Shown here piece by piece: positions 26,886 to 36,393 of a stretch of 64,000 nucleotides of DNA. The translations under genes and the position numbers were made by a program. The notes below the pieces were generated by a model. That model was not told where the DNA came from, made no database searches, and saw only the letters and a list, made by a program, of their open reading frames with translations. The first letter of the stretch is position 1. Each line of letters begins with the position of its first letter. The stretch spans positions 5,260,001-5,324,000 of the forward strand of contig CATNEN010000025.1 in assembly GCA_950097015.1 (NCBI GenBank), read 5' to 3'. The DNA comes from Macrostomum hystrix. Its lineage: Eukaryota > Platyhelminthes > Macrostomidae.

Positions 26886-27562
26886 AAACTGAGGGGATAG
26901 CATTCAAACTGAGGGGATAACATTCAGATTCTGAAGGATAGCATTCAAACTTAGGGGATAATATTCAATTCTAGAAAGTATTTTCGCGCTCTCCTAAACA
27001 TTTAAGCTTTCTTATAATTCCCTTGAAATGAAGCTTCATGTTTGCAAAGAAGAATTTTGCGTATCTAGTGTATTTTGTAGATATGCAACTTAGTGCTTGT
27101 CAAACGCCACCGCTTTCAACACCAAAAAAGATCCCAGGAGACATGCTATTCGCTATCAATGGTTGACCCAGCTTCAGGACTGGTTCTCTTTGTTCAATTC
27201 TTATGGCGTCGTGAAGTTTTACTGCTGGGTCTTTGGACGTGTCCTTTGACCCTGTACAATTCACAGGATATTTTCCCAACGCCTCTCTTCACTCATTTTT
27301 CTTCTTAATTGCTTTGTATAGTAGACTTGAAGCTTCATTGCAGCTCTGGGCAGAGTCAGTTAGTCTCAGCTCAAACCCGAGTCCAGATTCCGGGACAGAG
27401 AAGCATGAAAAGTGTCAAAAGCAGCTCTTGAGCTTTTAGTAAGGATTCTCTGTCACGAGATGCGAGGTAGCAGAGCAGTTCATCCTTTAGGCAATGGCGC
27501 CAACGGCACAAGGATTAAGTCTGACTCTAATACTGTGAATTTAAAACCATCGTTGTCTCCAG

Positions 27563-28495
27563 AAATCGAAGCTGCCCACCTGCAAGTCGCCCTTCAACCT
27601 GATGGACATCGAGCTGACGAAGATCGATCCGATTCGGTTTCAGTGTCCGCCGCTGCGCATCTCCAATGTCGACCTGCAGCTGGGTCCGGACTCCGCCAGC
27701 CTCACCTGCCAGACCGACCAAAGCAGCGACGACAGCAATCCGCTGGACTGGTTCATCGGATCCGGCGCACTGACCAATGCTTTGCCTGTCGAGCGCGGCA
27801 ACCGACTCCAGCGACTCGTCCGACGGTCTGTCGGCCTGGACAGACAACGGTTGGCAGTTCGGGTAACCGATACCGCGGGTCAATCTGCCGAGCTCAATCT
27901 CACCATCGAATGGCCGCCAGAGCTGCCGCCTCCGCAGAGACCGACGCAGCCGCCGCTGCCGACACTGCCGATGCCAGCCGAGACGTCGGTTGGGGCCGAG
28001 TCTGGCGCCGCAATACCGGAGAAACCAACGGGCCAGAGGGGCACCGGCAGTGCCGTTGTCGACAGCAGCAAGCAATTCACTCTGCTGGAGATGATCATTG
28101 CCGTAATTGGCACATTCATGTCAACCAGCCTCATCTTCTTGCTCGCCTGCCAGTTTGTGCGCTGGTACAAACGACGCGACAAGAAACTCTGGGCGACCTA
28201 CGTGAGTCATCACCAGCACCCGCTGCCACACCCGCAGCAGCAGCTGCCGCAGCACCCGCAGTACTCGGCCACGTACAACTACAGCTCCCATCAGCCGTCG
28301 TCGCACGAGTACGACGTGCCCCGGATCGATCAGCCGTGCCTGCCGAAGCCGCCGCCACCGTCGCAAACTCTTCCGGCCGGTATTGGCGCCGGTGGAGTCG
28401 TCGGCGGCGGCAGCGGCTGCGGCGGCAGCAGCATGAGCAGCAGCGATCGTGAGTTCTTGGACTTCAACAATCCCAGACTGATGTACAATGTTTGA
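27563..28495 (+). CDS. LRR/Ig-like transmembrane protein, coding exon 2 (residues 263-572)
   Basis: This exon completes the LRR C-cap (C269, C290). An Ig-like domain follows at about residues 295-380: B-strand C311 and C-strand W325 are present, but the expected F-strand cysteine is valine (about V361, in LAVRVTDTAG), so the canonical disulfide is absent. A sequon NLT lies at 374-376. A Pro/Thr-rich stalk leads to a transmembrane helix at about 438-462 (MIIAVIGTFMSTSLIFLLAC), then a basic stop-transfer RWYKRRDKK. The tail of ~110 residues is His/Pro/Gln-rich. It holds HEYDVP (Y512), which fits the YDxP Crk-type SH2 motif, and PKPPPP, an SH3-type ligand. It ends in a Gly/Ser-rich stretch and MYNV, a possible class II PDZ ligand. 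There is no kinase domain. The stop is TGA 28493-28495. No clear AATAAA was found nearby. Confidence 0.9.
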   Translation, partial: KSKLPTCKSPFNLMDIELTKIDPIRFQCPPLRISNVDLQLGPDSASLTCQTDQSSDDSNPLDWFIGSGALTNALPVERGNRLQRLVRRSVGLDRQRLAVRVTDTAGQSAELNLTIEWPPELPPPQRPTQPPLPTLPMPAETSVGAESGAAIPEKPTGQRGTGSAVVDSSKQFTLLEMIIAVIGTFMSTSLIFLLACQFVRWYKRRDKKLWATYVSHHQHPLPHPQQQLPQHPQYSATYNYSSHQPSSHEYDVPRIDQPCLPKPPPPSQTLPAGIGAGGVVGGGSGCGGSSMSSSDREFLDFNNPRLMYNV

Positions 28496-30036
28496 CGCAC
28501 GTCTCCGACCCCAAAACACTCCCAGCGTTAGCTCCTACGTTTGTTAAAACTACTCGCAACCCGCTTCCCTTTGTCCACTTATCTCAGAAACTAACAATTG
28601 CTTTGCAGAGCGCCTTGTGATTGCGCGTTGTTGATTGCTGCACATTGCTGTTGAACTAATTAAGAATTTTCTTTGCTTCACGTGTCTTCTTCAATCTAAT
28701 GGAGGCAGTGCTTTTTTTAAAGCGAGAAGTATCTCGTTTCTGTTCATTAGAATGTTTCTTTTTTCCCGCAGGCCTCACCCCTATAACTGCCCCCCCGCAA
28801 AGCTGACAGCATTCTGTTTCCCACCAAAGCGCTGAAAGCGAAATGGCTTCCAGCAGCTGAGGTCCAACGGCCTGATAAGAATCAGCTGGTCTGACCAGAA
28901 TGCCTTTTTGCTATTGGAACTGGAATTAAGAGTGAGAGAGTGGGGGGAGGCGACATGTGGAGAGGAGACGTGGGGCAGTTATTTAACTCCAGACTGCATC
29001 CGTGTCATGCATCTTTAATGATCTTTAGCGGGGGTTTCTCTAGACAGCGCAGCACTATGAAGCAGCCAGTCTGCTAGGGAACAAAGACCAAGCTTAGCAG
29101 TCTCTGTACAAGGTCCCATGTCCCAGTTATTATCAACCCGGAGCATCTCGCGGGCCTTCATATGATTGACTGGTCTTTTTAAACTGAAAATTCAAGCGGC
29201 TGCTATGGGCAAGTATTTTTTATCAATTTCTTGTATTTGACTTTTCAATAATGCTGTTTTGTTCTTCATTCTCAATTACATTTTGAGGTTATGATGTATG
29301 AATGGCTTGCCTAAACTCTTGCTCCTATAAATAGATGCGTGAAGTTTGTTTTCATTTCTTGGATAGTTGATTATGTCAAGTTGTTATTTTTTCCATTGTT
29401 GCTTCTTCTGTCGACTACCCGGAGATCGCTTTCATTTCGCTAACCCAGCCATGTGCTTCTCCCGCCTGATCCCCATACGGCTAATGCCATGTCGATATGC
29501 ATGTTTGCCCGCTCTTGCATAAACTCTTGCCTGCCTTTTTTTCCTGGAAGATTTCATTGGCTCAGAGAGAGATCGAGATTGGCAGTCTCAACCCTATTGT
29601 ACTGCTTAATTATTGTTTTTTTGTCGTAACACACAATTCTACAATACAACAATTTTGAGGCGCAATTGTAACGCAAAGTTTTTTACATTTCAACCTTTCC
29701 TAAAGACACCACCAAGCACCGCGTCTGCCCCGCCCCGAAACTGTACAAAATATATTAGCGAAAAACAAAATAGTATTGCTATAATTTATTTGGCATGACT
29801 TCGCCGATAAACTCTGAAACATAACATCAGATCAGTGTTACAAAACATCAGATTTTCAGCTACATTGGCAGGTAAGCTATAGCAACGAGTGGGCTCTTTT
29901 AAATGCCAGATACCTAGCTACTATAGTATCTATAGCTATAGCTACTGTATGCTAAACTGTTTGCGGTACTTACAGTTTGGTGATTTTACATTTTTTAGCG
30001 AGTGATGCAGTAAGGACAGCTCACTCCGTCACTCCT
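28496..30036. other. 3' flank of the LRR gene and intergenic DNA
   Basis: Contains the 3' UTR, whose end I cannot place. No exact AATAAA is visible in the first several hundred bases. Short ORFs have no recognisable motif. Nothing else seen. Confidence 0.5.
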
Positions 30037-30950
30037 CATCTCATCTCTCCCAATGGCATCTCAGCTCTCTCTCCCAATCCCATCTCAGCTCTCTCTCCCA
30101 ACACCATCTCAGCTCTCTCTCCCAACACCATCTCATCTCTCCCAATACCATCTCAGCTCTCTCCCAATACCATCTCAGCTCTCTCTCCCAATACCATCTC
30201 AGCTCTCTCTCCCAATACCATCTCAGCTCTCTCCCAATACCATCTCAGCTCTCTCCCAATCCCATCTCAGCTCTCTCTCCCAATCCCATCTCAGCTCTCT
30301 CTCCCAACACCATCTCAGCTCTCTCTCCCAACACCATCTCATCTCTCCCAATACCATCTCAGCTCTCTCCCAATACCATCTCAGCTCTCTCCCAATACCA
30401 TCTCAGCTCTCTCCCAATACCATCTCAGCTCTCTCCAAATACCATCTCAGCTCTCTCTCCCAATCCCATCTCAGCTCTCTCCCAATACCATCTCAGCTCT
30501 CTCTCCCAATCCCATCTCAGCTCTCTCTCCCAACACCATCTCAGCTCTCTCTCCCAACACCATCTCATCTCTCCCAATACCATCTCAGCTCTCTCCCAAT
30601 ACCATCTCAGCTCTCTCCCAATACCATCTCAGCTCTCTCCCAATACCATCTCAGCTCTCTCCCAATCCCATCTCAGCTCTCTCCCAATACCATCTCAGCT
30701 CTCTCCCAATACCATCTCAGCTCTCTCCCAATACCATCTCAGCTCTCTCCCAATCCCATCTCAGCTCTCTCTCCCAATCCCATCTCAGCTCTCTCTCCCA
30801 ATACCATCTCAGCTCTCTCCCAATACCATCTCAGCTCTCTCTCCCAACACCATCTCATCTCTCCCAATACTATCTCATCTTTCTCTCCCAATACCATCTC
30901 ATTTCCCTCTCAGTTCTCTCCCAATCCGTTTCTCCCAATCTCATTTCGTT
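30037..30950. repeat. Pyrimidine-rich minisatellite, 22/24-bp units
   Basis: Tandem units alternate between a 22-bp and a 24-bp form that differ by one CT. Each contains CCCAATACCATCTCAGCTC or its CCCAATCCC and CCCAACACC variants. Longer blocks of the same variant order recur inside the array. The right edge (30900-30973) is degenerate. The two plus-strand ORFs of 307 and 335 codons are translated repeat. Confidence 0.93.
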
Positions 30951-30973
30951 TTGTTTCTCAATCCTATTTCATC

Positions 30974-31620
30974 TGAGGAAGTGATGATATATTTGCATCC
31001 AAAACGAAGCCAGTTGCGCAGCCAGGATGGCTACAATTCATATCTCTACCTGAGGATCGGCCGAAAAACGGTAAATTTCTTGAAGCGGCGGTCCCACAGG
31101 TTCCACCCCTGGAGCAGCCCTCATTCCGCACGTAAGACCGAGGCCGTCTGGCGTTGTCAGTAGCAAAGCAATGCGCCAGAAGTTACCATCCCCCCACAGT
31201 ATCCTTCGCGGGATGCCCGTTAGTCCGAACTGACACACCCCATACAGATTCTTTTCATCCCAAATTTCCCCTCCAAGCAGCCAAGCAGAAGGGTTGGTCT
31301 GGCAGATAATACAGTGGTGTTGGCCCTGCAGAGTGAATTCACTTTGACTGCTACCACCGCGTCTGACAGCGAGTCAGCTGCTGCTGCTGCTGCTGTATTT
31401 GAAATTTTGTTGGCCCGACTAACGAGTGAGCGTCTGCAAGAGGATACTGCGCCGACTTATCTAGTACCTGCTTCCTTTTAGCAAATGAATTTCAGAATCC
31501 AGGAACTGGAGTGTCATACAAATGCATCAAGGATTTCCCAGAGCGGATAAAGTTCAACTAATGAATGTTTTCAAGAATGGCAGAATTGCGAAAAAAATAT
31601 AGATAGAAACAAACATAAAG
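30974..31620. other. Spacer between arrays
   Basis: Unique sequence with a CTG run at 31377-31397. No gene or SINE recognised. Confidence 0.5.
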
Positions 31621-32041
31621 GACAGACTGAATGACAGACTGAATGACAGACTGAATGACAGACTGAATGACAGACAGGACAGACTGAATGACAGACTGAA
31701 TGACAGACTGAATGACAGACTGAATGACAGACAGGACAGACTGAATGACAGACTGAATGACAGACTGAATGACAGACAGGACAGACTGAATGACAGACTG
31801 AATGACAGACTGAATGACAGACTGAATGACAGACTGAATGACAGACAGAGCAGACTGAATGACAGACAGGGCAGACTGAATGACAGACAGGGCAGACTGA
31901 ATGACAGACAGGGCAGACTGAATGACAGACAGGGCAGACTGAATGACAGACAGGGCAGACTGAATGACAGACAGGGCAGACTGAATTACAGACAGGGCAG
32001 ACAGAATGACAGACTGAATGACAGTTAGGGCAGACTGAATG
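31621..32041. repeat. 12-bp / 10-bp compound minisatellite
   Basis: Built from GACAGACTGAAT (12 bp) and GACAGACAGG (10 bp). In the left half several 12-mers precede each 10-mer. In the right half they alternate one to one as a 22-bp unit. Minus-strand ORFs of 167 and 180 codons are repeat artefacts. The 12-mer resembles the 2.2-kb array unit. Confidence 0.93.
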
Positions 32042-32572
32042 AAGCACAGATTTAAAAGCACAGAGCTCCGGATTCAGACATTGGCAAACTGATTTCGCTT
32101 TCTTACAAAGCAATGTCTAAGCGTCTCAAGCATCCTAGTTTCGAGATCAACAATCTGACAGTTGCGTGTTGAGAATGCGTAGCAATTCGCTTTTTCTACT
32201 AACCTGAGCATTTCTGCCTTTTTGTCCTCATTGTGAAATGAGCATTCGTGACAGCGGCAAAGGGAACGAGTTCAACTGCCCCCAATTCACAAAGGAGAGC
32301 GAAATGGAGCTCGCACAGGGCGCGGTCGGTGATTTAATGAGCAAGCCAAACGTAGTCAACTTTGAGTCGTTTTGTCTTTGAGCACTACGTGAACTCGTAT
32401 AGTATAGGCATGCAGGCAGTTGTTTCGATTGTGTGGCTTGGCGTATAAGAGGTGGCCTCACCTTGCTGATTCGGTATCGCTTCAAACGAAATTTGCGAAA
32501 GCCAGACCCAGACCCAGCCTATTACCCCTCGGATACCACGGTGCTTAGCAACAAAAGAAACAAAAAAGCTTA
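32042..32572. other. Spacer, no gene seen
   Basis: Unique sequence. An 85-codon minus-strand ORF (32228-32485) has no recognisable motif. Confidence 0.5.
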
Positions 32573-32880
32573 CCTAGAAACTTCCTTCATTAGAAACACA
32601 CTGCTTCCATAGAAACCACACTGCTTCCATAGAAACCACACTGCTTCCATAGAAACCACACTGCTTCCATAGAAACCACACTGCTTCCATAGAAACCACT
32701 CAGCTTCCATAGAAACCACTCAGCTTCCATAGAAACCATACTGCTTCCATAGAAACCACACTACTTTTATAGGAACCATAATGCTTTCTTAGAAAACTCC
32801 CTGCTTTCCTAGAAACCATGAGAATTTCATAGGAACCTTATAGACTTCATAGAATCTGCATTTACTTCCTAGAAATCATT
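32573..32880. repeat. 20-bp minisatellite decaying to the right
   Basis: About fifteen units of CTGCTTCCATAGAAACCACA. The first eight are nearly perfect. Units after about 32760 drift steadily (CTACTTTTATAGGAACCAT, CTTTCTTAGAAAACTCC and so on), so one edge is visibly older. Confidence 0.9.
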
Positions 32881-33324
32881 GTCTCATGACGTCATTAATT
32901 ATGGGATTAGAAACGGCTGGGGAAATAAATATTTTTATTTATCATTATGATACGAACAGAATCCAACAGAATCCGATTCGCTAAATTGATAAGGCTTATC
33001 TAAAACCCTCTGCCCTGTCAACGCGTCTATAAAGTAGCTGGGGTCAGTACTTCCTTTAGAAGGCTTAGAAAGCGCTTCACACTGGGATTACGGCAACACG
33101 GGATGCAATTGCGATATCAGATTTCTCTGGGCGGCATTTTTCTGACGTGTCTTCCCGTTTTTTAGGAGGTTGGCTTAGAAATCCACTTTGCCACTTAATT
33201 TTTCATGTATCAGGTGTTTGGCGGACAGATAGTTACGTAACTCCGTGGCCAACCTACTCAAACCTATCCCTGGCCTATCAAGGCGTTGAGATTCAGATTT
33301 GGCAAGTCGACAAAAAAATGTAAG

Positions 33325-33545
33325 GGTTGTAGCCCTGTGGTTCCAGTGTTGGACTCATGACTTGAGGGTCGAGGTTCGATTCCCGACTCTAAAAGGAAAA
33401 TATGTGTCCTTTAGCAAGTCACTTAACTCTGAATTCGAGTCCTTGAAGCGCAGTCCAAAGCCGGTCTAGACCATAGACAAAGATTTCAATGTGGCTTATA
33501 ATCTTTAATAAGTATACAAGTATGGTCTTGTGCTGAAAAAAAATC
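33325..33545 (+). mobile_element. SINE with A-type tRNA head and C-type tail
   Basis: The tRNA-like head has box A TAGCCCTGTGG (33330-33340, one mismatch to TRGCNNAGYGG) and a perfect box B GGTTCGATTCC (33373-33383). The first part of the SINE-A body follows (GTCCTTTAGCAAGTCACTTA). At about 33425 the sequence switches to a different module (GAGTCCTTGAAGCGCAGTCC ... GGTCTTGTGCTG) that ends in a short A run. The same tail occurs on the minus strand at 45383-45493. Confidence 0.75.
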
Positions 33546-33589
33546 GTTTCGGGCAAAAAAACGTTTTATTCGAACCATAGCAACGATCA

Positions 33590-33800
33590 GGACCATAGAC
33601 TATTGAGCTAATCCATACAGCAAGGCTACAAAATAGCTTGTAGCCTTGGGGCAAGACACGTAACTCTGCATTGCTCCAGTTCAACTAGCTGTTAAACTGG
33701 TTCCTGCATTAGATGGGGTAATTGTGGGTGGGTCTGGAATCCCACCAGTCCATGGACTGAACAGCCGTACGCAGCTTCAGATGCGCCGCCCAATATACAA
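33590..33800 (+). mobile_element. SINE-A body, head replaced
   Basis: A linker containing CTATTGAGCTAAT (about 33600) is followed by SINE-A body: GGCAAGACACGTAACTCTGC, a variant of GCTGTTAAATGGGTACC, and then AGTCCATGGACTGAACAGCC. The same linker sits between C tail and SINE-A at 45.37 kb, so this is part of a composite element. Confidence 0.65.
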
Positions 33801-34580
33801 CTGATGCCCATTAACGACCACAAAGCATGGGTATCGATTTTATTGTGCCATAGACATTTTTGCATTTTCGAATCCGCGGCGAGGCCACTTTAATTTGTGG
33901 CGCGGAGTGGAGAGATGGTTGATTGGGTTGTCGCCCAAACGTCGTTTGTTTGGAGTACAGATTTGAGGGATCTGGGGCGTGGGGTCGGCGCACGAGCTGG
34001 GAGAAGCATTTTTATCACTATTTACTTTCATCCCGTATTTGAAATCGAACGATCTTCACAAAAATGTGCCACACTTTTGAAAGCCTCAACGTATAGTCAG
34101 TGTGTGTGCGTGTGCGTGTGTCAGTGAGCGAATGTGTGGTCCATCTGCCCCAGACAGCGGTGCAGGCACAAACCAGCCAAGTTCAAGAATCCAAAGGCAT
34201 ATAAAAAGCTTAAAAATCTTCTTCAGGGTATCTTCTTGCGTATCTATCTGCTTCCTAGCTTAAGACGCCGTCCATTCTATCCGGTCTTCTTGCTAATGGG
34301 GTGCGTCGGTGGAGCGGCGCGAGCTGGCGACCTCCCTCTGTCTGAAACTGCCCATTCGGATGCCCTAAAAATCAATGCAAACGGCTAAAACACTTTCATG
34401 GAGGGTCCGCCTCTTCTATTCCCCACCAGCCTGTCTGTTGGGCAGCTGCTGATGCGTGCACTTTCTTTTGCTGACCATTGTGAAGGGCTCATTTCACTCC
34501 GATTTTTATATGAGGATTCGCATTGTTCATGCCTTCATCATTCAACCTCATTTCAATTTATATCCCCCCCAATCTCTCTG
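33801..34580. other. Spacer, no gene seen
   Basis: Contains a short GTGTGTGCGT run near 34100. Overlapping ORFs on both strands have no recognisable motif. Confidence 0.5.
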
Positions 34581-35042
34581 CCACGCTCTCATTCCCTTCA
34601 TCTCGCACTCTCTCATTCCCTTCATCTCGCACTCTCTCATTCCCTTCATCTCGCACTCTCTCATTCCCTTCATCTCGCACTCTCTCATTCCCTTCATGTC
34701 CCACTCTCTCATTCCCTTCATCTCCCACTCTCTCATTTCCTTCATCTCCTACTCTCTCATTCCCTTCATCTTCCCCTCTCTCCTTCCCTTCATGTCCCAC
34801 TCTCTCCTTCCCTTCATGTCCCCTCTCTCCTTCCCTTCATGTCCCACTCTCTCCTTCCCTTCATGTCCCACTCTCTCCTTCCCTTCATGTCCCACTCTCT
34901 CCTTCCCTTCATGTCCCACTCTCTCCTTCCCTTCATGTCTCACTCTCTCCTTCCCTTCATGTCCCACTCTCTCCTTCCCTTTATCTCCCACTCTCTCATT
35001 CCCTTCATCTCCCACTCTCTCATTCCCTTCATGTCCCACTCT
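34581..35042. repeat. 24-bp pyrimidine-rich minisatellite, about 19 units
   Basis: Each unit contains CTCTCATTCCCTTCATCTC. The left half carries CATCTCGCA and the centre CTCCTTCCCTTCATGTCCC, so unit subtypes are clustered. Because 24 is a multiple of three, each plus frame reads a stable octapeptide (such as HSLIPFIS), giving ORFs of 194-237 codons. These are artefacts. Confidence 0.93.
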
Positions 35043-36342
35043 TATCATACCTCCCAGTCTTCAATCTTCACTTCACAGATTTTGTACCAACTGCCATTAA
35101 TTATTAACTAGTCTCATCTGTCTCATCAACCAGTATAGCTGCTATTCTTGAGTTATTCTGCCAATCTTATCTTGCTGGCAAATCAACCCCCCCCAATCGT
35201 CGACACAAAATTCAAACGCTACTTATTTTCCAATCTCATTGTGCTTAACCCTCAATCGGATATCGCGTGATGAGGCACAGGTGGCAGCCAGGTTCCCGTC
35301 AGTGATCAGGATTTCAATGGTTTGCAGCCAGGGAAACGGCTAATGGCTATTAATTAATGGCTTTGGCCTCCGATACAGACGACCAACCGAAAAAAAACTA
35401 TAATTCCGCCCCTACCTATTGAATTCTGATTCGCTATCGGCCCGGAGACACCAAACTGCTACTGACGCTGTAGTAAAGTTGCAAATTATAAAGTAGGTTC
35501 ATTGCTTTGCTTTTCTTTTCAGATTCTCCCACTCTCCTTATCCCAATTATTTGTTTTACCACCTCGGATATCCCTGCCAAGTCATTATAACGGCCTAACG
35601 CCATAGCAACAGGAAGAATGGAGTTGGTTAGGGTCAGACAGTAAAGCACAGGTTGAAACAGATTGAAACGCAGAAATGAAGCAAAAAATATAACGACTGC
35701 GCCCAACGAGATGGGAAAAAAGCAACAAGAGGTGATTCATGGCCGGCCGGTAGCGGATCCCAGGAGATTGAAGCCGTTGATGACGCGGCCACCTTGCAGT
35801 GTGGGCCTCATGCAATATATCTTCTAGGCTACTCCTTTCCTGTAAGATGATGATGAAGAGGAAACAAAAGACAGACTAAGAGAAAGAGAGAGTGAGTGAG
35901 GGTGGGCAGGACGGTAAGCCAGGCCTCAGGAGAGGCTGAATGTTGAATTCCGAACAGCATTTCTGGATGTGGCGCATGCTTTGTGGTGTTGCTTGGCAAG
36001 CACTCGTGCATTTGGCACTCGTGCGGACGTCCTGGTTAGGAGAATGAGTCCGGGATTCTACAGCGTCTGTCAAACAATCAATCAAATACCGAAGGCCTAT
36101 ATTTATTTAGATAAATCGACACGTCAGAATAACGAAATCAGGGTATGGGAGCGCGCGTTTCCTTTGATCTCATGACAAGATAATTTTAGGATGTGTGTCA
36201 TATCATTCATTCGATTAAGGAGAATACAGTTATAGAAATAACCAGTGTTTGAAATGAATGATGAATTGATTGACAGTTTAGCATAGTGTTACTCTTACTG
36301 AATTTCACTTCTGTTACAATTTTCAGCAATCCTGTTTAAATA
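35043..36342. other. Spacer, no gene seen
   Basis: Unique sequence with only random-looking ORFs of up to 90 codons. No SINE or array recognised. Confidence 0.5.
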
Positions 36343-36393
36343 GTTTAATTAATTAATAACCGCCCTAGATTCAAACTCAAAACCCTAGGTCTG
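36343..36393 (-). other. tRNA-like fragment at the edge of the 10-bp array
   Basis: The minus strand reads GATTACAGACCTAGGGTTTTG, then box B-like AGTTTGAATCTAGGG, then an AT-rich tail (TTATTAATTAATT). This matches the 3' half of a tRNA-like SINE head plus tail. The minisatellite begins exactly where the anticodon-stem side would be. Confidence 0.4.

Larger units (their letters stand above)
18284..26970 (+). repeat. Giant intronic 20-bp minisatellite (about 430 units)
   Basis: The consensus unit is AACTGAGGGGATAGCATTCA. Main variants are ATAACATTCA, AGAACATTCA, ATAGCTTTCA and AACTCAGGGG. A recurring longer variant inserts GATGCTGAAGAGATAACATT or GATTCTGAAGGATAGCATT. Edge units are degenerate, as expected for an old array homogenised in its middle. 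The transcript strand carries a GGGG run in almost every unit. Every frame meets stops (for example TAG in GATAGC), so it is not coding. Confidence 0.97.
18235..27562 (+). other. Intron of the LRR gene (9,328 bp, phase 0)
   Basis: The donor is CGG|GTGAGC at 18235 and the acceptor is TTGTCTCCAG|AAA ending at 27562. Joining the exons keeps one frame and rebuilds the four-cysteine LRR C-cap (C240, C242, C269, C290), which strongly supports both sites. The minisatellite begins about 50 bp inside the donor and fills all but the last ~590 bp. That final part (26971-27562) is ordinary unique sequence with no gene seen. Confidence 0.88.

Noticed and set aside
27412-28452. 346-codon plus ORF and minus-strand ORFs overlapping exon 2
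   Set aside because: Out-of-frame shadows of a GC-rich real exon. The chosen frame carries the Ig-like domain, the TM helix and the cysteine pattern.
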